Shown: positions 1 through 8,424, counted from the stretch's first letter. The stretch: 40,912 nt of DNA from Bacteroidales bacterium (GCA_031265445.1 JAISCQ010000268.1:1-40912); one strand, 5' to 3'. The notes: generated by a model not told the origin, from the sequence alone. Made by a program: numbers and translations.

Positions 1-132
1 ACCCGTACCCCGCACATCCTCGAATTTACGGAGGAAGAACGCGGAAAAACGGTGTACATCGCTATCTGCTGGCAGAACGAAAAGGGCGAACGCGGCCCGT
101 GGAGCGAAATCGAAAGCGCCATTGTACCGTAG
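1..132 (+). CDS. C-terminal end of an unrecognised protein (5' truncated by window edge)
   Basis: An open frame enters from the left edge in frame 1 and stops at TAG 130-132, giving 43 residues. The tail is polar and contains GKTVYIAICWQNEKGERGPW followed by SEIESAIVP. A beta-strand followed by a GPWS-type ending resembles the last strand of a fibronectin-like or other beta-sandwich domain seen at the C-terminus of some Bacteroidota hypothetical proteins, but I cannot name the family. It is followed by a stable hairpin at 154-186, consistent with a gene end. The start and most of the protein lie outside the window. Confidence 0.6.
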   Translation, partial: TRTPHILEFTEEERGKTVYIAICWQNEKGERGPWSEIESAIVP

Positions 133-153
133 ATTGCCTCCGGTTCAGAGAAA

Positions 154-186
154 GAAGGAGTTTGCCGTTCGCCGGCAAGCTCCTTC
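154..186 (+). terminator. Hairpin downstream of the truncated gene
   Basis: Arms 154-167 and 173-186 pair over 14 bp with one G-U, around a 5-nt loop TTCGC. There is no long T-run after it, so it may act as a factor-dependent terminator or an mRNA 3' stabiliser. It lies 22 bases after the stop codon at 130-132. Confidence 0.55.
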
Positions 187-274
187 CTGCGTGTATTGCC
201 TTCCGGTTAAATCCTCCCTCACGGCTTGAATATCTAACAGGGGAACGCTATCCTTACGGACAACATATTTCAGG

Positions 275-303
275 TTGAGTTGAAATAATTTTATTTACTT
301 TTG
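275..303 (+). promoter_or_regulatory. Predicted Bacteroidota promoter for the DUF2867 gene
   Basis: TACTTTTG at 296-303 matches the -7 consensus TAnnTTTG of the Bacteroidota primary sigma factor. A TTG at 275-277 lies 18 bases upstream, close to the expected -33 spacing. The gene start is 30 bases downstream. Confidence 0.55.
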
Positions 304-332
304 CAATCAGGAACAATGATCGCAGGAATCTT

Positions 333-845
333 ATGAAAACAGTTGTAAAGTCGGATAAAATCCCCGATAAATCTATCATCGCAAACGAATTTGGGAAAAC
401 GGACTATTGTGATTCGTACCGCATCGTCAAGCAGACAAATGAAACGGTGGACGAGATTACAACACAGATTTTTAAAATGCCGCAATGGGTGATTGGACTG
501 ATGACAATCAGGAACAGTATTGTCAAGATATTCGGATTGAAAACCGGCAAAAACCAAAACCTGAACGGAGCGGCATATTATCCTGTCGGCTCAAAGGCCG
601 GATATTTTACAGTGACAGAACGTAATGCAAACGAAATTGTCATGGGTGAAGACGACCGGCATTTATACTTCAGAGCATCCGTGATGGTTGACAGGGAGCC
701 GTCATTTATTTATCTCACAACCATTGTCCGGTTTCATAACGCATGGGGTAGAATATACTTCCTGCCCGTTAAACCATTCCACAGGCTTATTATTAAATCG
801 CTGATGAAAAGACAGGTAGCGGAAAAAGACACGTTCTTGACCTGA
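333..845 (+). CDS. DUF2867 domain-containing protein
   Basis: A 170-residue soluble protein with no signal peptide or membrane segment. It starts at ATG 333, 30 bases after a good -7 element. The overall pattern matches DUF2867: an N-terminal SYRI segment, a central FKMPQWVIGLMTIRNSIVK helix, a GYFTVTERNANEIVMGEDDRH strand pair broken here as GYFTVTER and EIVMGEDDRH, and a C-terminal segment ending in KPFHRLIIKSLMKR. Members are uncharacterised; some have the domain fused to SDR-type oxidoreductases. It stands alone between hairpin 154-186 and the aminotransferase promoter. Base composition looks more AT-rich than the neighbouring aminotransferase, which could reflect transfer, but this was not measured. 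Confidence 0.75.
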   Translation: MKTVVKSDKIPDKSIIANEFGKTDYCDSYRIVKQTNETVDEITTQIFKMPQWVIGLMTIRNSIVKIFGLKTGKNQNLNGAAYYPVGSKAGYFTVTERNANEIVMGEDDRHLYFRASVMVDREPSFIYLTTIVRFHNAWGRIYFLPVKPFHRLIIKSLMKRQVAEKDTFLT

Positions 846-887
846 CAGCTCAAACTCGCAGCCCGATAGAAAAAGAAAAATAACGCT

Positions 888-895
888 TAATTTTG
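888..895 (+). promoter_or_regulatory. Predicted -7 element for the aminotransferase gene
   Basis: TAATTTTG at 888-895 fits TAnnTTTG, 33 bases before the ATG at 929. No clear -33 element is visible. Confidence 0.45.
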
Positions 896-928
896 CGCTC
901 CGTATTGCATCAAATTATTCAATTATAA

Positions 929-2131
929 ATGCCTCAAATATCGACCAAAGGGCGGATCATGCCGCCATCGCCCATCCGTAAACTCGCTCCTTTTGCCGAA
1001 CAGGCCAAAAGCAAAGGAATAAAGGTATATCACCTGAATATCGGCCAGCCCGATATCCCTACGCCCAGGATCGGCATGGAAGCCGTACGGCATAACAGCC
1101 TGACAGTCGTTGAATACAGCCACTCGATGGGTATCGAATCGTTGCGGAAACGCCTGGCGCAGTACTATCGCGAAAGGAATATCGATGTGGATCATAACCG
1201 GATCATGATCACCAACGGCGGTTCGGAAGCCATTTCGATGACCATGATGGCGTGCCTGAACCACTATGAGGATGTGATTGTACCCGAACCGTTTTATGCC
1301 AACTATTATGGTTTCTCAACGGTTGCCGGCGTAGGTTTGAAACCCTTGAAATCGGCGATCGAGAACGATTTTGCACTGCCGCCTGTGGAGGAACTGGAAG
1401 TGATGATCAATGCCGCAACCCGCGCCATCATGATCTGTAACCCGAACAACCCCACGGGATACCTGTATTCGCGCGCCGAACTGGAAAAACTTGCAGAGAT
1501 AGCCGTCAAGCACGACCTGTTCCTGATTTCGGACGAGGTATACCGCGAGTTTTGTTACGACGGGCACAAGCATTATTCGATCATGGAGATCAGCGGGCTG
1601 GAAAAACATGCCGTGCTGATCGATTCCATGTCGAAGCGGTTCAGCGCTTGCGGCATACGCGTGGGGGCGCTGGTAACCCGCAACCGGGAACTGATGGATA
1701 CCGTGTTGAAATTTGCGCAGGCGCGCCTCAGTCCGCCTACGTTCGGGCAGATACTGGCCGAGGCTGCACTCGATTCGCCGCCGGAATATTTCAAGGCCGT
1801 GTACGACGAATATATCGAACGCCGCAACACATTGGTCAACGGGCTGAACCGGATACCGGGCGTATACAGCCCCATGCCCAAAGGAGCCTTCTATACCATG
1901 GCGCGGCTGCCGGTGGACGACGCCGATAAATTTGCACAGTGGATGCTCAGCGACTTCCAGTACAACAACCAAACCGTGATGCTGGCCCCGGGATCAGGCT
2001 TCTATTCCACTCCCGGGTTAGGTAAAAATGAAGTGCGAATGGCTTATGTTATCAATAAAACCGATATTGAACACGCAGTAGAATGCCTGGCGCGGGCTTT
2101 GGAAATCTATCCCGGACGGACGATGAAATAA
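929..2131 (+). CDS. PLP-dependent class I/II aminotransferase (aspartate aminotransferase-like)
   Basis: 400 residues, the usual length for fold-type I aminotransferases of the AspC/AspB type. It should transfer amino groups between an amino acid and a 2-oxo acid in the cytoplasm. Visible landmarks are LNIGQPDIPTP near the N-terminus, TNGGSEAI for phosphate binding, NPNNPTG, the ISDEVYREF aspartate and tyrosine that contact the cofactor, and SMSKRFSACGIRVG where K236 should form the Schiff base with PLP. The C-terminal GAFY and EVRMAYV segments complete the family pattern. The sequence supports the superfamily with confidence but not the substrate; aspartate or a branched or aromatic amino acid are all possible. 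It is monocistronic by position, with its own -7 element and an rsgA promoter downstream. Confidence 0.9.
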   Translation: MPQISTKGRIMPPSPIRKLAPFAEQAKSKGIKVYHLNIGQPDIPTPRIGMEAVRHNSLTVVEYSHSMGIESLRKRLAQYYRERNIDVDHNRIMITNGGSEAISMTMMACLNHYEDVIVPEPFYANYYGFSTVAGVGLKPLKSAIENDFALPPVEELEVMINAATRAIMICNPNNPTGYLYSRAELEKLAEIAVKHDLFLISDEVYREFCYDGHKHYSIMEISGLEKHAVLIDSMSKRFSACGIRVGALVTRNRELMDTVLKFAQARLSPPTFGQILAEAALDSPPEYFKAVYDEYIERRNTLVNGLNRIPGVYSPMPKGAFYTMARLPVDDADKFAQWMLSDFQYNNQTVMLAPGSGFYSTPGLGKNEVRMAYVINKTDIEHAVECLARALEIYPGRTMK

Positions 2132-2253
2132 TGGAGGATTGAATATCGAATCATCATCATCAAATGATTTCCAGCTGTGCTTTTGCCGGGATGCATTTCA
2201 ACTGCCCCGGTTCGCCACCGGAGACGGCAGCAGCGTTATATGTTTTTTTATAT

Positions 2254-2261
2254 TACATTTG
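2254..2261 (+). promoter_or_regulatory. Predicted -7 element for the rsgA operon
   Basis: TACATTTG at 2254-2261 matches TAnnTTTG. Transcription would begin near 2268, leaving about 150 bases of leader before the TTG start of rsgA at 2422. Confidence 0.45.
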
Positions 2262-2299
2262 CTTCCTGATATATAATTCGATTTTTCAAAACAATCATT

Positions 2300-2416
2300 A
2301 TGATACTCAAATTAAAACTCGAAAATCTCCATCATCCGGAGCATGTTCAATTCCCTCTCTCCTGCTTATCCCCACAGGGATTTCCGGAGGCAACGAATTT
2401 ACCGAATCAGCATTAA
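2300..2416 (+). other. Possible 38-codon leader ORF upstream of rsgA
   Basis: ATG 2300 opens a frame of 38 codons ending at TAA 2414-2416, only 5 bases before the TTG start of rsgA, and lies just downstream of the predicted promoter. The peptide begins MILKLKLENLHHPEH and resembles no family I know. It could be a coupled leader peptide or chance. Conservation of the frame in relatives would decide. Confidence 0.25.
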
Positions 2417-2421
2417 AATAT

Positions 2422-3330
2422 TTGGAAAGGGGAATTGTTATTAAGTCTACGGGTAGCTGGTACACTGTACGAAAGGACAGCGGCGCCTGCGTGGAATGTA
2501 AGCTAAAAGGGCGTTTGCGTACCGAAGGCATCAGAAGTACCAACCCGGTGGTAGTTGGCGACAGGGTTTTGCTTGAGGACGACCTGATCCGCGACATCGA
2601 ACCGCGCAGGAATTACCTCATCCGCAAATCGACCAATCTGTCGAAACAGTCGCATATCATTGCGGCCAATGTCGACATGGCTTTCCTGGTGGTAACCTTC
2701 CGCCTGCCCGAAACCCCGGTCGAGTTCATCGACCGGTTTTTGGTGGCGGCTGAGGCGTACCGAATTCCCGTTTGTCTTGTTTTCAATAAAATGGATATGT
2801 TTTCGTCCAAAGAATTGGTTCAGATGAAACATTTTGAGGCCATTTATCGTACAATCGGATATCGAACCATCGAAACATCGGCGACAGAGCTGATCGGTAT
2901 CGACGCACTGCAGCAGATGTTTGCCGGTAAGGTATCCGTCATAGCGGGATTGTCGGGCACGGGCAAGTCGTCGCTGATCAATGCCGTCAATCCCGGTTTG
3001 CAGGTGCGGGTGGGCGACATGTCCGACTATCATCAAAGCGGCAAGCATACCACAACCTTTGCCGAGATGTTTCCCATGCAGGGCGGCGGATACATCATCG
3101 ACACGCCGGGCATCAGGGGATTTGGTTTGATACATATTGAGAAAGAGGAATTATACCATTTCTTTCCCGAAATATTTAAAGCGTCGGCAGGTTGCGCGTT
3201 CCACAATTGCCGGCATATCCATGAGCCGGGTTGCGCTGTGGTGGAAGCGGTAGAAAACGGCGGGATCAGCAAATTCCGTTATCATAGTTACCTGAGCATG
3301 ATGGAGGATACGCAAAGCAAATATCGTTAA
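2422..3330 (+). CDS. rsgA: Ribosome small subunit-dependent GTPase A (RsgA)
   Basis: RsgA is a circularly permuted GTPase that checks and releases assembly factors from the late 30S subunit. The protein shows an N-terminal OB fold beginning LERGIVIKSTGSWYTVRK, then G4 FNKMD, the P-loop GLSGTGKSSLI and G3 DTPGIRGFG, in the permuted order typical of the family, and a C-terminal zinc site C-x4-C-x-H-x5-C in CAFHNCRHIHEPGC. The frame is open upstream to 2164, but the extra 86 codons have no family counterpart and contain the predicted promoter. TTG 2422 gives 302 residues, the normal length. It is the first gene of a probable operon: 27 bases separate it from the sensor kinase, and 9 separate that from tatD. 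Confidence 0.9.
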   Translation: MERGIVIKSTGSWYTVRKDSGACVECKLKGRLRTEGIRSTNPVVVGDRVLLEDDLIRDIEPRRNYLIRKSTNLSKQSHIIAANVDMAFLVVTFRLPETPVEFIDRFLVAAEAYRIPVCLVFNKMDMFSSKELVQMKHFEAIYRTIGYRTIETSATELIGIDALQQMFAGKVSVIAGLSGTGKSSLINAVNPGLQVRVGDMSDYHQSGKHTTTFAEMFPMQGGGYIIDTPGIRGFGLIHIEKEELYHFFPEIFKASAGCAFHNCRHIHEPGCAVVEAVENGGISKFRYHSYLSMMEDTQSKYR

Positions 3331-3357
3331 AGATGAACTTTTAGATTTAGAGAACAG

Positions 3358-6126
3358 ATGAAAAAGCATGTGGTCATACCTTTTGGGGTTTGTTTACTTC
3401 TCATTGTTTTGAGCGGTTTTTTCCTGTACGGGAAATACGCGATGCAATTGGAAGCCAAAAAGGAGTTGATGGTGTGGTATGTATCCGATACGAAAACGAA
3501 ATTAGAGGTAATTGCGTCCCGCGTGAGAGAATTACCGTACATTGTCATGCCTGTCATCGGCGACGGCGGTATGCTGAATAAGGATATCATCGAGCTATAT
3601 GCCGGTAATATTGCACAACTCGAACGGTTTTACGTCGAAAACAATTACTACATCAAGGGAATATCGGTTTTTGATATGCATGGCGATGTATTCAACCTGT
3701 ACCGCGATAAAAAAACCGGCGAATTTATCCAGGATACTTACAAGTCGCGCGCCATCAATGCGCTACGATCCGAAATGGGGATTGTCATCGAAAACAATTC
3801 TTTTTCGATCGTATTGCCGGTATACCATGACAGCACATTGACGGGCAATGTGGCAGTGAACCTCGATATAGACTCGCTGCACCAGGAACTGTTCAAACCC
3901 TATCTTGAAAATAACGATGTATGGTCGACTTCCGTGCTTGATGAGGAAACCGTGCTCACTCTTCCGCTCGACGGCGATTGGGTACTGTCCGGCGAAAAGG
4001 ATATTTGCCGGGAAATACAGGGGCAAAAATCAGGCTTTGTCACGGGCCGGATCAAAGGAGGCGAATCGCCGGTACACGTCGTGACTTACTACGAAAGCCT
4101 GATGTTTCCCGAATATTGCCTGGGCATCGCATTCAGCGGCAATATTTCGCAACTGATCGTTTCATCGCTCCTTACATTTGCCGTTGTCTTTGTGATCCTG
4201 ATTTCCATAGCCATTGCCGTATCGTACACTCTGAGTCGCCTGGTCAATCGCAACAGGGAAGCGCTCAAAAAAAAGGAACAGGAAATCCATCTGTTACAGA
4301 CCATCTACGGTTATGCGCCGATCGCATTCATGGTGAATCGAAACGGCAATTTTTATACGGCCAGCCATTACTTTTTCAAGCTTTTTGAAGGTATTTCCTT
4401 CCGCGACGATACCGGCAAGGTAAATTTCCCCTTCCATTTTCAACCTGAATTTGAGGAATGGGATACCTGTACGTTTGAACGGGATGGCAGGGAAATATGC
4501 CTTGGCAGAAGGCAAATCAGCATGGAACTGGACAAGGCGAAATATGTCATCGACGCCTTCTGGAATGTCACGGAAATGGGGCAACGCCTGAAAGATGCGG
4601 TACATTCCGAGATCACCAAATCGGAATTGTTGAGCCGTGTAAGTACCGATGTCAAAAAAACACTGGGTAATGTCCGGGATGCCGTAGCTTTGCTTTTGCA
4701 GCAGTTCCCCGAAGAAAAACATATTGCATATATCAATGGATTGACTGCCGATTTATCCGTACTGATCGACGATGTGCAGGATTATGCCGACATCGAGGCC
4801 GGGCGGATCATTCTCGATGAGATGCCGTTCAATCTGGTAGAAGAAATCAAAAAAGTAACGGAAGTATACCGGGCCGGATCCTGGGAGAAAGGCATCGAAT
4901 TGAATGTCCATATTGCCTCATCAGCGATCCGTAATGTAGTGGGCGATCCGCAGCGTTTCCGGCAGGTGTTGAACGAATTGCTGAGCAATGCCGTCAAATT
5001 CACCGACGAAGGAGCCATCCGCATATCTTTGGAAACTACCGAACTGCAGGGACGGAAAATACTGATCAAGTGTTCCGTTGAAGATACCGGACGGGGTATG
5101 CCGCGGCAAAAACTCAAAAACCTGTTCTCGCTTGACCTCCGTGCCAAAGAGGACGATTCCATCGGCCTGGGCGTCATCATCACCAGGAAATTAGTGAGCA
5201 TTATGGGAGGAACGCTGCGTGCTGCCAGTCCGTCGCCGATCTCAACCGACCCGTCGGCTCCCGGCATGCAGTTCTCTTTTTCCATGATCTGCTTTTCCGA
5301 CCAGCCATTTGACAAACAGCTGGATTATTCGTCCATCGTTTCCTACCGCAGGGTCAATATTCTGATCATCACTTCGGACACGCACCAGATGCAATATCTG
5401 GCCAATTTCCTGAACCGAAAAGGAATACACACAGATATTTTCATTTACAATAAGGACTCGTCCGAATTACTGATCCATAAACTGATCATCGACAAGAGCC
5501 GGTATCAGGTGGTAGTAATTGCAACGGCCAGCAGCGAAATGACCTTTACCATAGCCGATGAAATCAACCAAAAGGATTTAACGGGGCATTGTCTTTATGC
5601 GCTGGTTGATACAACAAGTCAAAGAGGCAATTACATCAGGGCAAAATCGTTGAATATAGATTACTACTTCATAAAAAGCAACGACCTGTCCATATATGAT
5701 TCGATCTTAAAAGCCAATTTTCCCAACCTGTCGGATGACGAGGCGCCGGTAATCGGGCTTGTGCGTAAGGACCTCCAGATTCTGATCGCCGAAAATAATG
5801 CCTTGAGTCAAACGGTAGCTAAAGTCATATTCAAAAAATTGGGTTATGAAGTTGATTTTGCCCAAAACGCCTTATATCTGGTGAATCAACTGAATCATAA
5901 GGCTTATGACGTTATTTTTATTGATTTAAAATTTCCGCCTACCGACGGTTTCGAAATAGCCGAAATGTTGCGCCTGAAAGGATACAAAATGCCGATTATC
6001 GCCATGACCTCCACCCTGACGAGGGAAAATATCAATCGCATTGCTGACAGCGGCATGGACGGACATGTACCCAAGCCGCTGAATCCGGACGCTATCAAGC
6101 ATATCCTGATCAGATGGTTCCTGTAA
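3358..6126 (+). CDS. Hybrid sensor histidine kinase/response regulator with a degenerate phospho-acceptor site
   Basis: 922 residues. A membrane segment at about 7-24, an extracytoplasmic Cache-like sensor to about 260, a second membrane segment at about 266-292, a PAS-like region around 315-395, then the dimerisation helices, an ATPase domain and two receiver-like domains. The ATPase has an intact N box (LNELLSNAVKF), DTGRGM and GLGV. In the dimerisation helix the usual S-H-E-x-R-T-P becomes VSTDVKKTLG: Thr430 stands where the phosphorylated histidine should be, and the proline is also lost. The first receiver-like domain (about 665-790) lacks a recognisable acceptor. The C-terminal receiver (806-922) keeps Asp856, the AMTS threonine and the VPKP lysine, but one residue of the acidic pair is Asn813. 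It may be a pseudokinase or act on a partner's histidine. Placement between rsgA and tatD implies co-transcription. Confidence 0.88.
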   Translation: MKKHVVIPFGVCLLLIVLSGFFLYGKYAMQLEAKKELMVWYVSDTKTKLEVIASRVRELPYIVMPVIGDGGMLNKDIIELYAGNIAQLERFYVENNYYIKGISVFDMHGDVFNLYRDKKTGEFIQDTYKSRAINALRSEMGIVIENNSFSIVLPVYHDSTLTGNVAVNLDIDSLHQELFKPYLENNDVWSTSVLDEETVLTLPLDGDWVLSGEKDICREIQGQKSGFVTGRIKGGESPVHVVTYYESLMFPEYCLGIAFSGNISQLIVSSLLTFAVVFVILISIAIAVSYTLSRLVNRNREALKKKEQEIHLLQTIYGYAPIAFMVNRNGNFYTASHYFFKLFEGISFRDDTGKVNFPFHFQPEFEEWDTCTFERDGREICLGRRQISMELDKAKYVIDAFWNVTEMGQRLKDAVHSEITKSELLSRVSTDVKKTLGNVRDAVALLLQQFPEEKHIAYINGLTADLSVLIDDVQDYADIEAGRIILDEMPFNLVEEIKKVTEVYRAGSWEKGIELNVHIASSAIRNVVGDPQRFRQVLNELLSNAVKFTDEGAIRISLETTELQGRKILIKCSVEDTGRGMPRQKLKNLFSLDLRAKEDDSIGLGVIITRKLVSIMGGTLRAASPSPISTDPSAPGMQFSFSMICFSDQPFDKQLDYSSIVSYRRVNILIITSDTHQMQYLANFLNRKGIHTDIFIYNKDSSELLIHKLIIDKSRYQVVVIATASSEMTFTIADEINQKDLTGHCLYALVDTTSQRGNYIRAKSLNIDYYFIKSNDLSIYDSILKANFPNLSDDEAPVIGLVRKDLQILIAENNALSQTVAKVIFKKLGYEVDFAQNALYLVNQLNHKAYDVIFIDLKFPPTDGFEIAEMLRLKGYKMPIIAMTSTLTRENINRIADSGMDGHVPKPLNPDAIKHILIRWFL

Positions 6127-6135
6127 AGTTTTTAT

Positions 6136-6906
6136 ATGGTAGATACGCACGCTCACTTATATGACAAACAGTTCGACGGCGACCGCGATGCGACGGTTGC
6201 CAGGGCCGTTTCATGCGGCGTTGGGCGCATGTTGCTCCCTAACATTGACGCACAAACGGTACAGCCAATGCTGGATACATGCCGGCAATATCCCGGTCGC
6301 TGCTTTCCGATGCTGGGACTCCACCCGACCTCGGTCGATAAGGATTTCGAACAGCAATTGGAGGTGATCGGGGCGTACCTGGATCATACAAATGCCGTAG
6401 CCATCGGCGAAATAGGCGTAGATCTGTATTGGGACAAGCAATATATCGGCCAGCAGTTGGAAGCGTTCCGCATACAAATCGGCTGGGCAAAAAAATACAG
6501 GCTGCCCGTTTCCATCCATTGCCGTAAATCGTACAACGAGATTATGGCCGTACTCAAAAAAGAACAGGACGGTTTGTTGACCGGCGTTTTTCACTGTTTC
6601 CCCGGTAACGTGCATCAAGCCGAAGAAGTAATTCGACTTGGGTTCATGTTGGGTATCGGGGGAACAGTAACCTACAAAAATGCAGAAATGGCAACCGTAG
6701 TGCAACTTATGGATATGGAACACATCCTTACCGAAACGGATGCCCCGTATCTACCCCCGGTACCTTTCCGCGGAAAACGAAATGAAAGCGCCTATATATA
6801 TAATGTAATACAGAAAATAGCAGCGCTCAAATCAATGTCTGCCGATGAAGCAGCAAGCATCACCAGTGCCAATGCCGAACGGATTTTTCCCGGAATGATC
6901 TGCTGA
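6136..6906 (+). CDS. tatD: TatD family metal-dependent hydrolase (DNase)
   Basis: 256 residues, the usual size for TatD/YabD amidohydrolase-fold nucleases, which remove nucleotides from DNA ends in the cytoplasm using two metal ions. Motifs visible in order are the metal-binding THAHLYD at the N-terminus, GEIGVDLYWD with the bridging glutamate, SIHCRKS, GVFHCFPGN, and TETDAPYLPP with the last metal aspartate. Starts at ATG 6136, 9 bases after the kinase stop, so it is probably the last gene of the rsgA operon; a 9-bp hairpin follows. Substrate specificity within the TatD family cannot be read from sequence alone. Confidence 0.9.
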   Translation: MVDTHAHLYDKQFDGDRDATVARAVSCGVGRMLLPNIDAQTVQPMLDTCRQYPGRCFPMLGLHPTSVDKDFEQQLEVIGAYLDHTNAVAIGEIGVDLYWDKQYIGQQLEAFRIQIGWAKKYRLPVSIHCRKSYNEIMAVLKKEQDGLLTGVFHCFPGNVHQAEEVIRLGFMLGIGGTVTYKNAEMATVVQLMDMEHILTETDAPYLPPVPFRGKRNESAYIYNVIQKIAALKSMSADEAASITSANAERIFPGMIC

Positions 6907-6907
6907 A

Positions 6908-6935
6908 TACCGATGACTCGACAGAATCATCGGTA
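6908..6935 (+). terminator. Stem-loop after tatD
   Basis: Perfect 9-bp inverted repeat TACCGATGA / TCATCGGTA (6908-6916 and 6927-6935) with a 10-nt loop, 1 base after the tatD stop. It lacks a T-run, so it is a hairpin terminator or mRNA end protector. Confidence 0.55.
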
Positions 6936-7175
6936 AATATTTCAAAAAAAATGATGTTTTTTTGAAATAATACGACCAGCAAAGAGCCAATAAAATGCAG
7001 TGATAATAAACAAATTACAACAAATTTGGATAAATTCGAATTTTATTTTTTATCAAAAAACGAAAATTACTTAGGAAGAAAGTTATGAGGTTTGACAATT
7101 ATTTGTAATTTGGCACTCTGAAAAAAGCCGGGCTTGTAGCGTGAAAACCCTTGCAAGACGGTGATAATTCGGAAC

Positions 7176-7266
7176 GGAGAGATGGCCGAGTGGTCGAAGG
7201 CGCACGCCTGGAAAGTGTGTGTACTCCAAAAGGGTACCAAGGGTTCGAATCCCTTTCTCTCCGCCA
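7176..7266 (+). tRNA. tRNA-Ser (anticodon GGA)
   Basis: The acceptor stem GGAGAGA (7176-7182) pairs with TCTCTCC (7256-7262), followed by discriminator G7263 and an encoded CCA at 7264-7266. The D-arm is GCC...GGC (7185-7201). The anticodon stem is CACGC/GTGTG (7203-7207, 7215-7219) with loop CTGGAAA, giving anticodon GGA at 7210-7212, which reads UCC and UCU. A long variable arm (about 7220-7238) is typical of type II serine tRNAs. The T-arm is AAGGG-TTCGAAT-CCCTT at 7239-7255. All cloverleaf elements are intact. Confidence 0.97.
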
Positions 7267-7319
7267 AACTTGTTAATTAAATTAAACCCAATTTGTTATA
7301 ACCTAAATTGAATTTTACC

Positions 7320-8084
7320 ATGAAAAAAATTGTCTCATTTGTTATTGTTTGTGGGATGTTCTTCGTAAACGCATCCGCTTTGTTGGCACAAGAAGCAGCT
7401 TCAAGTGGCGGCGGTCTTTCGGAGTTTCACAACGCTTTGAAAGAAAAGTTCGTACAAGGCGGCGTGCCTTGGATGACGCCGATCCTGATCCTGCTGATCA
7501 TCGGCTTGGCCATTGCCATCGAACGGATCATCTACTTGAACATGGCAACCACCAATACCGACAAGCTTCTGAAAAAAGTAGAAGATGCTTTGGAAACCGG
7601 TGGCGTAGAAGCTGCAAAGGAAGTTTGCCGCACTACCCGCGGTCCTGTAGCAAGTATTTTCTACCAGGGCTTCGAACGTTATGAGGAAGGTATTGATATG
7701 GTTGAAAAATCAATTGTATCCTACGGCGGCGTGCAAATGGGCAAACTGGAAAACGGCATGGTATGGCTCCAATTGTTCATCGCTTTGGCTCCTTCGCTGG
7801 GGTTTTTGGGAACGGTTGTCGGCATGGTGCAGGCATTCGACGACATTGCAAAAGCCGGCGACATTTCCCCGACCATCGTTGCTGAAGGTATGATGGTGGC
7901 CCTGTTGACAACCATCTTCGGTCTGATCGTGGCCATGATCCTCCAGGTGTTCTACAACTACCTGCTCAATAAGATCAGCAGCCTGGTGAACAATATGGAA
8001 GATTCATCCATCTCCATCATGGATATTTTGATGAAGTACAAAGCAGCGGGAACGTCTCCATGCGAAAATCCAACAAAAAATTAA
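7320..8084 (+). CDS. exbB: MotA/TolQ/ExbB proton channel family protein
   Basis: 254 residues from ATG 7320; an in-frame TTG at 7308 adds only four codons and is less likely. The protein begins with a signal-like segment ending in ALLAQEAASS, common in Bacteroidota ExbB homologues. Three further membrane segments follow (WMTPILILLIIGLAIAIERI, then MVWLQLFIALAPSLGFLGTV, then MMVALLTTIFGLIVAMILQV), with the conserved TVVGMVQAFDDIA loop between the last two. ExbB forms the pentameric inner-membrane channel that couples proton flow to TonB- or TolA-type energy transduction. It is the first gene of a four-gene operon with gaps of 6, 7 and -1 bases. I name it for its two ExbD partners; TolQ is an alternative. 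Confidence 0.9.
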   Translation: MKKIVSFVIVCGMFFVNASALLAQEAASSGGGLSEFHNALKEKFVQGGVPWMTPILILLIIGLAIAIERIIYLNMATTNTDKLLKKVEDALETGGVEAAKEVCRTTRGPVASIFYQGFERYEEGIDMVEKSIVSYGGVQMGKLENGMVWLQLFIALAPSLGFLGTVVGMVQAFDDIAKAGDISPTIVAEGMMVALLTTIFGLIVAMILQVFYNYLLNKISSLVNNMEDSSISIMDILMKYKAAGTSPCENPTKN

Positions 8085-8090
8085 GATGCC

Positions 8091-8417
8091 ATGACTGATT
8101 TTATTGTATCATTTGGTATACCCCTGGCGTATCTCGCCTTGTTTGTGGCTGTTATTGCAGCAGTGATATTCCCGTGCATTCAGATGGTTCAGGATCCGAA
8201 GGGAGCCAAAAGCGCACTGGTCGGAGTCGGCGCACTGGTCGTCGTTTTCCTGCTCTGTTATGTAGCGGCCGATAATAACGATTTTTCCATCGGTACGCAA
8301 CAGATTGCCGGAGGGGAAATGAAACTGATAGAAGCCGGTTTGTACCTGTTTTATGTAACATTGGTCGGTTCTGTTTTAGTTATTCTTTATTCAACCGTTT
8401 CCCGTTATTTTAAATAA
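8091..8417 (+). CDS. Small three-helix membrane protein of the ExbBD operon, function unknown
   Basis: 108 residues, starting 6 bases after exbB stops and ending 7 bases before the next exbD. It has three hydrophobic segments: IPLAYLALFVAVIAAVIFP near the N-terminus, ALVGVGALVVVFLLCYVA in the middle, and LYLFYVTLVGSVLVILYS at the end, with the central NDFSIGTQQIAGGEMKLIE probably outside. The QMVQDPKGAKSALVG linker is the most polar part. Small proteins in this operon position recur in Bacteroidota, but I know of no assigned role. A structural subunit or assembly factor of the ExbB/ExbD complex is an inference from position only. Confidence 0.8.
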   Translation: MTDFIVSFGIPLAYLALFVAVIAAVIFPCIQMVQDPKGAKSALVGVGALVVVFLLCYVAADNNDFSIGTQQIAGGEMKLIEAGLYLFYVTLVGSVLVILYSTVSRYFK

Positions 8418-8424
8418 CTGATAT

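Noticed and set aside
2164-2421. N-terminal extension of RsgA (86 codons)
   Set aside because: The extension contains the promoter, is not seen in the family, and the OB fold begins at the TTG at 2422.
7067-7267. 66-codon minus-strand frame containing GFEPL and FQACAFDHSAIS
   Set aside because: This is the well-known false ORF produced by translating the reverse strand of a serine tRNA gene.
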